This document shows positions 1-5,160 of a DNA stretch of 21,123 bases, piece by piece (the stretch's first letter is position 1; every line of letters starts with the position of its first letter). A model generated the notes under the pieces. That model ran no database searches, was not told the DNA's origin, and saw only the letters and a list, made by a program, of their open reading frames with translations. The DNA comes from a virus. A program made the translations under genes and the position numbers. Location of the stretch: IMG/VR virus record IMGVR_UViG_3300017956_000170, positions 1 to 21,123 of that record. The stretch is one strand, 5' to 3'.

Positions 1-60
1 GTTCGAGAGATGAACTGCAGGGGTTCGTTATATGAACTACCGTAGTTCGTCAGATGAACT
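1..60. repeat. Three 16-bp palindromic repeats at 22-bp spacing
   Basis: Three copies of GTTCG-N5-ATGAACT begin at 1, 23 and 45, exactly 22 bp apart, so they lie on about the same face of the helix. Each is an inverted repeat, GTTC-N7-GAAC, with a variable centre (GAGAGAT, GTTATAT, GTCAGAT). The 22-bp period is not a multiple of three, which argues against a coding repeat. Regular phasing of palindromes suggests a cooperative protein-binding array, either an operator or a replication origin. The array may continue left of the window. Confidence 0.75.
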
Positions 61-62
61 GG

Positions 63-101
63 AACTATACCTAATAACTAAACCTATTAACTATACCTAT
101 A
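63..101. repeat. Three 13-bp tandem direct repeats
   Basis: Units of AACTAtACCTAaT lie head to tail at 63-75, 76-88 and 89-101 (AACTATACCTAAT, AACTAAACCTATT, AACTATACCTATA), followed by a partial unit GAACTATTT. They follow directly on the 22-bp-period palindromes. The 13-bp unit is neither in frame nor in an open frame. The arrangement resembles iterons upstream of a replication origin or an early operator; that role is inferred. Confidence 0.7.
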
Positions 102-153
102 GAACTATTTGTTTGTGTTATTAAGTATATCAGTAAAAATATTGTTAAATAAT

Positions 154-182
154 TTGTAGTATAACCCGAAATATGATATCAT
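154..182 (+). promoter_or_regulatory. Extended -10 promoter, leaderless start for gene at 189
   Basis: TTGTAG (154-159), a 17-bp spacer, and TATCAT (177-182) preceded by TGA, giving an extended -10. The predicted transcript start falls at or next to the ATG at 189, and no Shine-Dalgarno sequence precedes that ATG. The same promoter layout recurs at other sites in the window. Confidence 0.6.
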
Positions 183-188
183 AGTAGT

Positions 189-452
189 ATGGACAAAGAA
201 GAAAGAATAAAGTATCCGTGCAAAATTAGTGATTTAACTATTTACACAGATATGAAGATGTTTCTAGTAGCACTAGAGCAGGCAGGTGTTCCGTATAAAG
301 ATTTATACTGGTGCATTTTGAACGATAAGAATAAGAAGTTGTTTGCTTTGTATTCAACTTGGCATTACGCTGGGAGACCATACGATGGCGAGGAACGATG
401 GGAAGAGTTTAAATCTTTAGACTTTAGCTTTATTGGGGATATTACAGTCTAA
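189..452 (+). CDS. Small hypothetical protein, 87 aa
   Basis: I do not recognise this protein. It is 87 residues, soluble, with many aromatic residues (YWCILNDKNKKLFALYSTW, then GRPYDGEERWEEF), no signal peptide and no membrane segment. The alternating strand-like pattern in the middle suggests a small alpha/beta fold. The ATG at 189 lies 6 nt after an extended -10 box with no ribosome binding site, so translation is probably leaderless. It lies between the repeat arrays and the promoter for the replication-like gene at 590, which suggests an early-expressed phage gene. The function is unknown. Confidence 0.8.
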   Translation: MDKEERIKYPCKISDLTIYTDMKMFLVALEQAGVPYKDLYWCILNDKNKKLFALYSTWHYAGRPYDGEERWEEFKSLDFSFIGDITV

Positions 453-453
453 T

Positions 454-482
454 TTGTAATTTATTGCATTCCGTGATATAGT
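454..482 (+). promoter_or_regulatory. Extended -10 promoter upstream of gene at 590
   Basis: TTGTAA (454-459), 17-bp spacer, TATAGT (477-482) preceded by TGA. It begins just after the stop codon of the 189-452 gene. A start near 489 would give an untranslated leader of about 100 nt before the GTG at 590. Confidence 0.5.
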
Positions 483-495
483 TAAAGGAGTATTG

Positions 496-566
496 GTAAT
501 AGCGATATTACAGGTGCTCAATTAAAGTTAGCAATAGTGGTGGGGCAACTCATCACTTTTGCTTTT
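496..566 (+). promoter_or_regulatory. Structured 5' leader with possible attenuator hairpin
   Basis: The leader of the gene at 590 holds two hairpins. The first is GTAATA-GCGA-TATTAC (496-511), a 6-bp stem with a GNRA-type loop. The second spans 531-562: arms GCAA-U-AGUGGUG and CAUCACU-U-UUGC form 11 pairs with one U-U mismatch and an 8-nt loop, followed by TTTT at 563-566. The second resembles a weak intrinsic terminator, so it may attenuate transcription into the downstream operon. No known riboswitch consensus was recognised. Confidence 0.45.
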
Positions 567-589
567 AGTAGAAGAAATAGGAGAAACAA

Positions 590-1354
590 GTGTCTGACGA
601 TATTAACAGTCCTTATGAGGACGATTTAGAACAAGCCCAAACTTCACTAAGAATAGTGGAAGGTGGCAAAGATAAAACACCAGTTCTTTCAACAATGGAA
701 GAGCTTATTGAAGAAGGCAAAGTAGGTGTTACTTGGAACGAATTTTTAGAAATTGTTCAATGGCTTTCAATACGATATACAAAAGGTGATGATACACCTA
801 GTGAATGGACAGATATACAGCTAAAGGCTATGTATTCAGATTTACAATACTGGACATTCAAGGATATTCAGTCTGCAGTTATTAAGTTGCACAACGAAGG
901 TTCTTATTCAGCACCAAACAGTTCACAGATTATTGGCAAGATTAATAAGCTTGGCTATAAAGAAGTTTTATCGCAGCAAAAGATTAAACAAATTGCTCGT
1001 GGTGAAGTCGGCGAATGCAAGGCAGGAGGCGAACACGAGTGGTTTGAGCTAGGTTGGCTTCATAATGAGTACGGAGACCCGGAATTTTATGTCGCTTGTA
1101 ATAAGGCTGTTTCTGTTGAAGCTAAGGCATGTGGAGCAGAAAAAGTAATTCCAGCACCAGAACACCAAGAGTTTTCTAAACCAGAGCCAATGTGGCTTGA
1201 AAAATTTGTAGAAACTGCAAAACAGATGAAAATTCCAGACCATAGGATTGATTGGATGTTGTCTAACGCTAGACCTCATCTCAGAACTTATGCTGAACAT
1301 ATTGAGAAGTATGGTGAGCCAAAAGAAAAAGCTGTACAAGGGGAGATAGAGTAA
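590..1354 (+). CDS. Possible helicase-loader-like replication protein, 254 aa
   Basis: The start is GTG at 590 behind a good AGGAG (579-583) at 6-nt spacing. Residues about 45-125 form a helical region with spaced tryptophans and the pattern FKDIQSAVIKLHNEG-x-YSAPNSSQIIGKI. This resembles the N-terminal helical domain of phage helicase loaders of the G39P type, which end in a similar A/P-rich segment. About residues 143-180 hold Cys, His, Cys and Cys (ECKAGGEHEW, then ACNKA and KACGAEK), a possible zinc site. The C-terminus is lysine/glutamate-rich and helical. It is translationally coupled to the next gene by a TAATG overlap. The replication role is a tentative inference from weak pattern similarity; other DNA-metabolism roles are possible. 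Confidence 0.85.
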   Translation: MSDDINSPYEDDLEQAQTSLRIVEGGKDKTPVLSTMEELIEEGKVGVTWNEFLEIVQWLSIRYTKGDDTPSEWTDIQLKAMYSDLQYWTFKDIQSAVIKLHNEGSYSAPNSSQIIGKINKLGYKEVLSQQKIKQIARGEVGECKAGGEHEWFELGWLHNEYGDPEFYVACNKAVSVEAKACGAEKVIPAPEHQEFSKPEPMWLEKFVETAKQMKIPDHRIDWMLSNARPHLRTYAEHIEKYGEPKEKAVQGEIE

Positions 1355-2082
1355 TGTTATACAAACAACATATCATAGACGAATATTACGAAAGTAAAGC
1401 CCAAGAAGTCAGAGAAGCTATTGGTTTCTATTGGGCAACAAGAACAAGAGACAATATTAAAAATATTGGCGACTCATTTATCAGAAGCTTAGATGTTATT
1501 CAAGAGATTGACCCAGAAACTGGAGATTTCTTTGAAGCTGAAAAAGATGATACTGAATTATGTTCACAAGACTTTATGGATTATATGGATGTAGCTATGT
1601 TCAATGCAATCAGTGAATGCAGTGTTGAAGAAAATGCTAAAGGTGATTACAAAGAAGATTGGACAACAAAAGAATTACAGAAGTTAACTTTTAATCTTCT
1701 AGACAATAATTTTGCTAAGTATAGGAAATTAACAGTTGAAGAGAAAAAGAACTATGTACGCCAGACTTTGTGGAATTACGATGACTATAAAGAAAGTTTT
1801 CAGTTTTCTTTAAAGAAGTTCACTAACGAGCTTATTCAGAAGTTCATGATTGTTGATTATGATGAACAAGAATATGATGAAGAGCCTAGTGAGTTTAACT
1901 GTACCATCAAAGATGTTTATACACTTATTGTTGACTTCCAAAAAGCAAATGAAGGAATGCCGACAAAAAGAGAAGATGCTGAAAATCACTCAGAGGAAAG
2001 CTTAGACTTAATTTCTAAAGCAATGTTCTCTGAAGATTTTATAGATTATGTTGTGAATTATATCTTTAATGATGTAAAATAA
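1354..2082 (+). CDS. Hypothetical acidic protein, 242 aa
   Basis: The ATG overlaps the stop of the preceding gene (TAATG), so the two are probably translated together. The protein is strongly acidic and mostly helical by pattern, with stretches such as DYDEQEYDEEPSE near the C-terminal third. It has no signal peptide, membrane segment or recognisable catalytic motif. Two cysteines occur in the N-terminal half without a metal-binding spacing. It ends immediately before a non-coding region rich in RNA-like stems. Coupling to the putative loader suggests a role in early phage metabolism. The function is unknown. Confidence 0.85.
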   Translation: MLYKQHIIDEYYESKAQEVREAIGFYWATRTRDNIKNIGDSFIRSLDVIQEIDPETGDFFEAEKDDTELCSQDFMDYMDVAMFNAISECSVEENAKGDYKEDWTTKELQKLTFNLLDNNFAKYRKLTVEEKKNYVRQTLWNYDDYKESFQFSLKKFTNELIQKFMIVDYDEQEYDEEPSEFNCTIKDVYTLIVDFQKANEGMPTKREDAENHSEESLDLISKAMFSEDFIDYVVNYIFNDVK

Positions 2083-2133
2083 GATTTCTCGAACAATCGA
2101 GAAAAATATATAAGATGGACACTTGTATATTAA

Positions 2134-2262
2134 GGAATATTGTCCGGAAAGGTTAAACTTACCAAGAGGAAACTCGAAGATTGTTTAATTGAAGCCGACA
2201 GACATATCTTAAAATATCACAGTTGCGAGACAGTGTTGGGGGGTCACTCCCCCCATATTCCA
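2134..2262 (+). ncRNA. tRNA-like acceptor/T-arm element within RNA region
   Basis: GGAATAT (2134-2140) can pair with ATATTCC (2255-2261), a 7-bp acceptor-like stem followed by A as a discriminator. Directly inside the 3' strand is a T-arm-like hairpin, GGGGG-GTCACTC-CCCCC (2238-2254), with a 7-nt loop. About 97 nt lie between the two, including a GAG-GAAA-CTC hairpin. That is too long for an ordinary tRNA and too short for a tmRNA, and the loop lacks the canonical TTCRA sequence. A competing local hairpin, GGACA/TGTCC plus ATATT/AATAT (2117-2145), also uses the 5' strand. It is a fold hypothesis only. Confidence 0.3.
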
Positions 2263-2264
2263 CT

Positions 2265-2361
2265 AGGGAGCCGGAAGTATAACTAAATGTTGTATAGGGA
2301 TACAAAAATACTAAATGTAGTGATTAAGTATAAGTTATAACAAATAGGCTCCCTTTTTTTT
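2265..2361 (+). ncRNA. Branched small RNA element ending in U-tract
   Basis: AGGGAGCC (2265-2272) pairs with GGCTCCCT (2347-2354), followed by eight T's (2354-2361). Inside are TATAACT/AGTTATA (2278-2284 with 2333-2339), TTGTAT-AGGG-ATACAA (2290-2305) and ATACT/AGTAT (2308-2312 with 2327-2331). All stems are nested and compatible. The 3' end has the form of an intrinsic terminator, but with a branched RNA instead of a short loop. This could be the 3' end of a small RNA or the terminator of the 590-2082 operon. Confidence 0.5.
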
Positions 2362-2435
2362 ACGCCCTTGTTGGGAAGGTCCCAACTCGTAATAGCATTA
2401 TTTGAATAATGATACAACTAGTTGCGTGGCGTAAA
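2359..2435 (+). ncRNA. Cloverleaf-like RNA element
   Basis: TTTACGCC (2359-2366) pairs with GGCGTAAA (2428-2435). Within it are three consecutive hairpins: GTTGGGA-AGG-TCCCAAC (2370-2386), CATTAT-TTGA-ATAATG (2396-2411) and CAA-CTAG-TTG (2415-2424). The result is a four-way junction of 77 nt, the size and outline of a tRNA. The stem lengths and loop sequences do not match a tRNA, and no T-loop or anticodon loop of standard form is present. The function is unknown. Confidence 0.45.
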
Positions 2436-2438
2436 CAA

Positions 2439-2542
2439 CGACGAGCAAACGAGAGGGTATAATAGGATAGTCGGCTGTAGACTCGCAAGAGTTTACACTT
2501 TTGTCCGATACCCTCCCATCGTCGACTCTCTTCGGAGAGTCG
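2439..2542 (+). ncRNA. Long hairpin with GCAA loop, then UUCG hairpin
   Basis: CGACGA (2439-2444) can pair with TCGTCG (2519-2524), and GAGGGTAT (2453-2460) with ATACCCTC (2508-2515). Inside these, TCGG/CCGA (2471-2474 with 2505-2508) encloses TGTAGACTC-GCAA-GAGTTTACA (2476-2497), nine pairs including one G-U with a GNRA loop. The adjoining CGACTCTC-TTCG-GAGAGTCG (2523-2542) is a perfect 8-bp stem with a UUCG loop. Two of the most stable tetraloop types side by side strongly suggest a functional RNA. The UUCG hairpin shares two bases with the outer stem, so those two may alternate. Confidence 0.5.
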
Positions 2543-2578
2543 TATTCAAAATGGCTCAAAAAAAATTTCTTTTATGAT

Positions 2579-2607
2579 TTGCAATTAAATTCAATCTATG
2601 GTATAAT
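2579..2607 (+). promoter_or_regulatory. Extended -10 promoter for gene at 2636
   Basis: TTGCAA (2579-2584), a 17-bp spacer, and a consensus TATAAT (2602-2607) preceded by TGG. A start near 2614 gives a leader of about 22 nt carrying GAAAGGA before the ATG at 2636. This fixes the gene start at 2636 and excludes upstream in-frame starts. Confidence 0.75.
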
Positions 2608-2635
2608 GGATTATAACGAAAACGAAAGGAATAAA

Positions 2636-2896
2636 ATGAACGATAAAAAAGAATTCATTTACGAAATAATAAAAATAACTAGAGGATTAGATGTTCATCC
2701 TTACCACACATTTGAAGTTGTGGGTGCAGACAGCATTGAGCTAGATGTATTCGGATACGCTAATCCTACTGAAGTATTCACAAAGTGGGCTACCAAAGCT
2801 CAAAGAGAATACGGTAAAGTACATAAAACAGATGCCAGAGATAGTTATATCTTTAGGTATCCCATTATTGAACAACAACGAGAGGAGGAAGAATAA
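2636..2896 (+). CDS. Small hypothetical protein, 86 aa
   Basis: The reading frame is open from 2501, but a consensus promoter at 2579-2607 and an SD (GAAAGGA, 2624-2630) place the start at ATG 2636. The first part reads MNDKKEFIYEIIKITRGLD, then a mixed strand/helix pattern with VFTKWATKAQREYGKVHK in the second half. There is no signal peptide or membrane segment. It ends in REEEE, a Glu-rich tail whose codons (GAGGAGGAAGAA) supply the ribosome binding site of the next gene, which starts in the TAATG overlap. First gene of a small-gene operon; function unknown. Confidence 0.75.
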   Translation: MNDKKEFIYEIIKITRGLDVHPYHTFEVVGADSIELDVFGYANPTEVFTKWATKAQREYGKVHKTDARDSYIFRYPIIEQQREEEE

Positions 2897-3159
2897 TGGC
2901 AAAGTGTAGTGTTAGCTGGTGCAATGGTACCGGTACATGGCGTTACAGAGGTGATAGGGTCACCAAACTTGGACAGGCAAGTCACAAGAATGGTTTCGCT
3001 GTAGGTGCACACGAATTCTACAAAACTTACTTTTGGATTTGTGCAAATCACCATAATGGTAATTTCAGTGATTATTCTGATGATAAGAACTATAAAAAGT
3101 GGAGAAAGCAATCAAGTATTGCTATTGACATTTACCGTGCAAACTGGGGAAATAATTAA
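2896..3159 (+). CDS. Small protein with possible zinc site, 87 aa
   Basis: The start is the TAATG overlap with the upstream gene, with a purine-rich SD inside that gene's Glu-rich tail. The protein is basic and aromatic. It has Cys4 and Cys9 (MAKCSVSWC) and later WICANHH near residue 50, so CxxxxC plus CxxHH could bind zinc. The spacing does not match a named zinc finger I can identify. No signal peptide is visible. A hairpin with a downstream T-run follows the stop codon and probably terminates this two-gene unit. Function unknown. Confidence 0.75.
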   Translation: MAKCSVSWCNGTGTWRYRGDRVTKLGQASHKNGFAVGAHEFYKTYFWICANHHNGNFSDYSDDKNYKKWRKQSSIAIDIYRANWGNN

Positions 3160-3180
3160 TCCCCAGTACTTGCTTTTTTA
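3143..3180 (+). terminator. Intrinsic terminator-like hairpin
   Basis: ACTGGGGA (3143-3150) pairs with TCCCCAGT (3160-3167), eight pairs with a 9-nt A+T loop. A TTTTTT run follows at 3174-3179, a few nt further from the stem than usual. The hairpin includes the end of the 2896-3159 gene and its downstream T-rich part overlaps the -35 box of the next promoter. Confidence 0.55.
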
Positions 3181-3198
3181 AATAAGGTATGATATAAT
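3170..3198 (+). promoter_or_regulatory. Extended -10 promoter for small-gene operon
   Basis: TTGCTT (3170-3175), a 17-bp spacer, and a consensus TATAAT (3193-3198) preceded by TGA. It is the best promoter match in the window. The start would fall at about 3204-3205, right at the ATG at 3204, 20 nt before the SD-preceded ATG at 3225. Confidence 0.8.
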
Positions 3199-3224
3199 AG
3201 ATTATGATGAAAAAAGGAGAACTT

Positions 3225-3410
3225 ATGCAAAAAATTATGCACAGGATTTATACAGTATGTTTAGTAATACTAGAAAAAGTAGACGCTAGAAATACAGCTT
3301 TTAAAAGAGTAACTCATAAAGTTACTAGAAAAGTATACGACAAAGCTTTTTACGCTGCATTTGGCGTAAGTGCTTACGATTATGATTACGATTGGAGCCA
3401 AAAGTGGTAG
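3225..3410 (+). CDS. Small basic hypothetical protein, 61 aa
   Basis: Two in-frame starts are possible. ATG 3225 has GGAG (3216-3219) at 5-nt spacing and is chosen here. ATG 3204 sits exactly at the predicted transcription start and could be used as a leaderless start, adding seven residues. The protein is basic in its first two thirds (HRIYTVCLVILEKVDARN, then KRVTHKVTRKVYDKAF) and ends in a Tyr/Asp-rich stretch, YDYDYDWSQKW. A short hydrophobic run near residues 8-16 is too short to be a clear membrane helix. First gene of the operon running to 5092; function unknown. Confidence 0.65.
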   Translation: MQKIMHRIYTVCLVILEKVDARNTAFKRVTHKVTRKVYDKAFYAAFGVSAYDYDYDWSQKW

Positions 3411-3808
3411 AGAAATTTTTATTTAAATCTATTGGGAAACTAATAGGTGGTAAGTATTGGTTTAGCGATAGCCATTTACCATATTCTTTTTGGGTCATCA
3501 TTGATGGTAAAAGAGAATACTTTCAATTTAGATTTCAATGGTTTAAGAAACTTATGTTCTTTTGGGCTTTAAAATCTAAAAATATAGAAGCTGGTGGTGG
3601 TGCTATCACTTACTCTAATAAAGTTTGGAGAGCTTGGAAGCTAAGACATAACATTCTTTATAGACTTCACTACAAGTGGGATAGACCTTACGGTATGGGT
3701 ATTCACGCAGAAATACCTTACAGATGGACTATTAATCTTAAGTTTAAAGATAAAGTCACATACAAGAGAGAAGAGGCTGTCAATAATGCTGTAGGATGGT
3801 TTGTATGA
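3404..3808 (+). CDS. Basic aromatic hypothetical protein, 134 aa
   Basis: The best start is GTG 3404, with GGAG (3394-3397) at 6-nt spacing, overlapping the end of the preceding gene by 7 nt. A TTG at 3392 is in frame but lacks an SD. The protein is rich in Lys, Arg, Trp, Phe and Tyr, for example YFQFRFQWFKKLMFFW, and has a strand-like alternation throughout. No signal peptide or known motif is visible. The high basic and aromatic content could suit nucleic-acid or membrane-surface binding; that is speculation. Function unknown. Confidence 0.75.
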   Translation: MVEKFLFKSIGKLIGGKYWFSDSHLPYSFWVIIDGKREYFQFRFQWFKKLMFFWALKSKNIEAGGGAITYSNKVWRAWKLRHNILYRLHYKWDRPYGMGIHAEIPYRWTINLKFKDKVTYKREEAVNNAVGWFV

Positions 3809-3987
3809 GAGAGTTTACAATACATTTTACAATTTCTGATATGGATGTCTTTCCGTGTGAGTATGATGATGAAGATGCTGTTGATTGGGCTAGAGAGAGA
3901 GTTCATGAAAAGCTTAAAAAAGACGGAGTCAATGCTTATGATTTCGTATGTACAGTTAAGGAAAAAGTGGTGGAGGAAGAGGAATAA
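3805..3987 (+). CDS. Small acidic protein, Glu tail, 60 aa
   Basis: The start is taken at ATG 3805, which overlaps the upstream stop (ATGA) with AGGA at 3792-3795. An ATG at 3796 is in frame but abuts that AGGA and has no usable spacing. It has a beta-alpha-beta appearance: REFTIHFTISDMDV, then a helix (DEDAVDWARERVHEKLKK), then a strand (AYDFVCTVKEKVV) and a VEEEE tail. It resembles the next protein in layout and C-terminal sequence, so the two may be old duplicates. The Glu codons provide the SD for the gene at 3987. Function unknown. Confidence 0.7.
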   Translation: MREFTIHFTISDMDVFPCEYDDEDAVDWARERVHEKLKKDGVNAYDFVCTVKEKVVEEEE

Positions 3988-4196
3988 TGGCAATGAAAAG
4001 ACTACAAGCAATAATAAATGTTTCCGGTATATGGAATATGGAGTTTGACGAAGACAAATGGTCAGAACACACAGACCAAGATTTGGTTGAGAGTTTTTTC
4101 ATCAATCACGTATCTGAACAAGGGTTAGGTTTATTTGATGTACAATATTCAGTAAAAGAAATCCCCGAGGGTGAAGAACTAGCTGAGGAAGAATGA
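3987..4196 (+). CDS. Small acidic protein, Glu tail, 69 aa
   Basis: It starts in a TAATG overlap behind a GGAGGAAGAGGAA purine run. Layout matches the preceding protein: a strand (RLQAIINVSGIWNMEF), a helix (DQDLVESFFINHV), a strand (GLFDVQYSVKEI) and an acidic LAEEE tail. The shared FxVxxxVKE-type strand followed by Glu residues is the main reason to suspect that the two are paralogues. No catalytic motif is seen. The stop overlaps the ATG at 4193. Function unknown. Confidence 0.75.
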   Translation: MAMKRLQAIINVSGIWNMEFDEDKWSEHTDQDLVESFFINHVSEQGLGLFDVQYSVKEIPEGEELAEEE

Positions 4197-4384
4197 AAGA
4201 GAATGAAATTAGGATAAAGAAGTTTACTGTTCCTATAGAAGGCAGTATAACTCTTATTGGTGTTGATTTTCTAGATGCAATGAAGAGCGTCGATGAAAGA
4301 TTATCTTTGGCACCAAAGAACTTAAACTTGAGACCAAAAATGGGACAAGTAAAAGTTCGACCGTTTCACGATGAAGAAGAGTAA
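4193..4384 (+). CDS. Small protein, Glu tail, 63 aa
   Basis: The start overlaps the upstream stop (ATGA), with GAGGAAGA immediately before it as the SD. Layout is strand (IRIKKFTVPIEGSITLIG), helix (VDFLDAMKSVDERLSL), basic linker, strand (MGQVKVRPF) and a HDEEE tail, again similar to its two neighbours in size and plan. It is more basic than they are. The next gene begins 40 nt later with its own SD, so the Glu tail is not needed here for coupling. Function unknown. Confidence 0.7.
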   Translation: MKENEIRIKKFTVPIEGSITLIGVDFLDAMKSVDERLSLAPKNLNLRPKMGQVKVRPFHDEEE

Positions 4385-4423
4385 ATAGCAGCTAGCTATT
4401 CAATTTAATATAAGGGGGTTCGT

Positions 4424-5092
4424 ATGTCTGAAATTTCAGAAATACAAGCTAAACTATACAGCCAATGTGCAAAATGTAGTAGACCTATGCAACCAAATAA
4501 CGAGGGTGGATTAGACCTCGAAGTTTCTGGTGGCTATGGTGATTATATTGACTCATACGATGGGACAACTACATTTAGATTGTGTCATAAGCACGCTCAT
4601 AAATTTGCCAACTGGTTAGGCAACTCAGATGCACTTACTATGTACTGGGGTCATAGCCACGCAGGTTATGAGCCGGGTTTTTGGTTCGGTCATCCAAGCT
4701 GGGAACAGCGTACTTGGTTATCGTACATAACTATATTCTTTCATAGTTGGTATAAACTAGGCTGGAAAAAAGCTAAATATTATTTAGTAGAACAATTTCG
4801 TTCTCACATAAACTGGTCTAGGGTCAACATTAACGACCATAGTACACCAGTTAAGTGGGGGAAATTCTTCTTCCGTCTATTCTTTTTAGACAACCATAGT
4901 AAAGGTTTCTTTGTTGGACTTAAGCGTAAGTTCCAAAGCAAACTTTACAATTTTTCTAAAAATTATTACCGTAGCCAGACTTCGTTATATAGCGAAATTT
5001 GGTATAAAGCTTTAAACGATGGCTTTTCTGAATCAGAAACAGCTTATCTTAAAGACTTAGGTCTTGCTTTAGCAAAAGCAGAAGAGGAGTAA
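4424..5092 (+). CDS. Zinc-ribbon-like hypothetical protein, 222 aa
   Basis: The start ATG follows GGGGG (4414-4418) at 5-nt spacing. The N-terminal ~75 residues look like a zinc-binding module: CAKC at residues 15-18, then a strand region around GGLDLEVSGGYGDYIDSYDG, then LCHKHAHKF. This is a CxxC...CxxH layout seen in small phage and bacterial zinc-ribbon proteins. The remainder is basic and aromatic, with many Trp, Tyr, Phe and Lys residues (RLFFLDNHSKGFFVGLKRKF). It ends in KAEEE although no gene follows directly. The last gene of its operon, it is closed by a strong terminator. DNA binding is possible but not shown. Confidence 0.8.
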   Translation: MSEISEIQAKLYSQCAKCSRPMQPNNEGGLDLEVSGGYGDYIDSYDGTTTFRLCHKHAHKFANWLGNSDALTMYWGHSHAGYEPGFWFGHPSWEQRTWLSYITIFFHSWYKLGWKKAKYYLVEQFRSHINWSRVNINDHSTPVKWGKFFFRLFFLDNHSKGFFVGLKRKFQSKLYNFSKNYYRSQTSLYSEIWYKALNDGFSESETAYLKDLGLALAKAEEE

Positions 5093-5102
5093 TCCTTGAA
5101 CA

Positions 5103-5133
5103 AAACCCCTCGAAAGAGGGGTTTAGTTTTTTT
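5103..5133 (+). terminator. Intrinsic terminator
   Basis: AAACCCCTC-GAAA-GAGGGGTTT (5103-5124) is a perfect 9-bp stem with a GNRA tetraloop, followed by AG and a run of seven T's. It separates the small-gene operon from the packaging and head operon. A TATAAT box at 5135-5140 lies immediately beyond but lacks a recognisable -35 element or TGn. Confidence 0.9.
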
Positions 5134-5160
5134 CTATAATTAGTAGTAAAATAGAGGAGA

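Larger units (their letters stand above)
2085..2545 (+). ncRNA. Candidate large structured non-coding RNA region
   Basis: The 553-nt gap between 2082 and 2636 contains no convincing ORF but many perfect stems. In order: TTTCTCGA/TCGAGAAA (2085-2104); GAG-GAAA-CTC (2166-2175); TGGGGGG/CCCCCCA (2237-2255); a 8-bp-closed multibranch element (2265-2354); a second 8-bp-closed element with three internal hairpins (2359-2435); GAGGGTAT/ATACCCTC enclosing a 9-bp GCAA hairpin (2453-2515); and CGACTCTC-UUCG-GAGAGTCG (2523-2542). This density is far above what surrounding A+T-rich sequence gives by chance. No standard family (tmRNA, RNase P, 6S) was recognised. It could be one ornate RNA of the GOLLD/ROOL kind or several adjacent small RNAs. 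Confidence 0.55.

Noticed and set aside
1-110. CRISPR array
   Set aside because: Repeats and spacers are too short (16 bp with 6-bp gaps; 13 bp with none) and no cas genes occur.
484-525. Ten-codon TTG leader peptide after AAAGGAG
   Set aside because: The SD-like run lies at or before the predicted transcription start and is only 2 nt from the TTG; no attenuation-type codons are present.
1049-1339. Minus-strand ORFs inside genes (for example here and at 3718-4011, 10652-10942, 20164-20907)
   Set aside because: They are shadows of well-supported plus-strand genes, with low-complexity or improbable protein sequence and no SD or promoter.
2134-2262. A tmRNA gene
   Set aside because: Acceptor-like stems exist, but the length is far too short, there is no tag reading frame, and the conserved tmRNA 5' D-loop sequence and T-loop are missing.
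2359-2435. An ordinary tRNA gene
   Set aside because: The cloverleaf outline and size fit, but stem lengths, T-loop and anticodon-loop sequence do not match any tRNA.
2458-2463. TATAAT as a promoter
   Set aside because: No -35 box at 16-18 bp and no TGn; the sequence is part of the GAGGGTAT/ATACCCTC stem.
2501-2635. Coding extension upstream of the gene at 2636
   Set aside because: The frame is open, but the stretch lies upstream of a consensus promoter and overlaps stable hairpins; the SD supports 2636.
5135-5152. Promoter between terminator and terL
   Set aside because: TATAAT and TAAAAT boxes are present, but neither has TGn nor a recognisable -35 box; kept only as a remark with the terminator.
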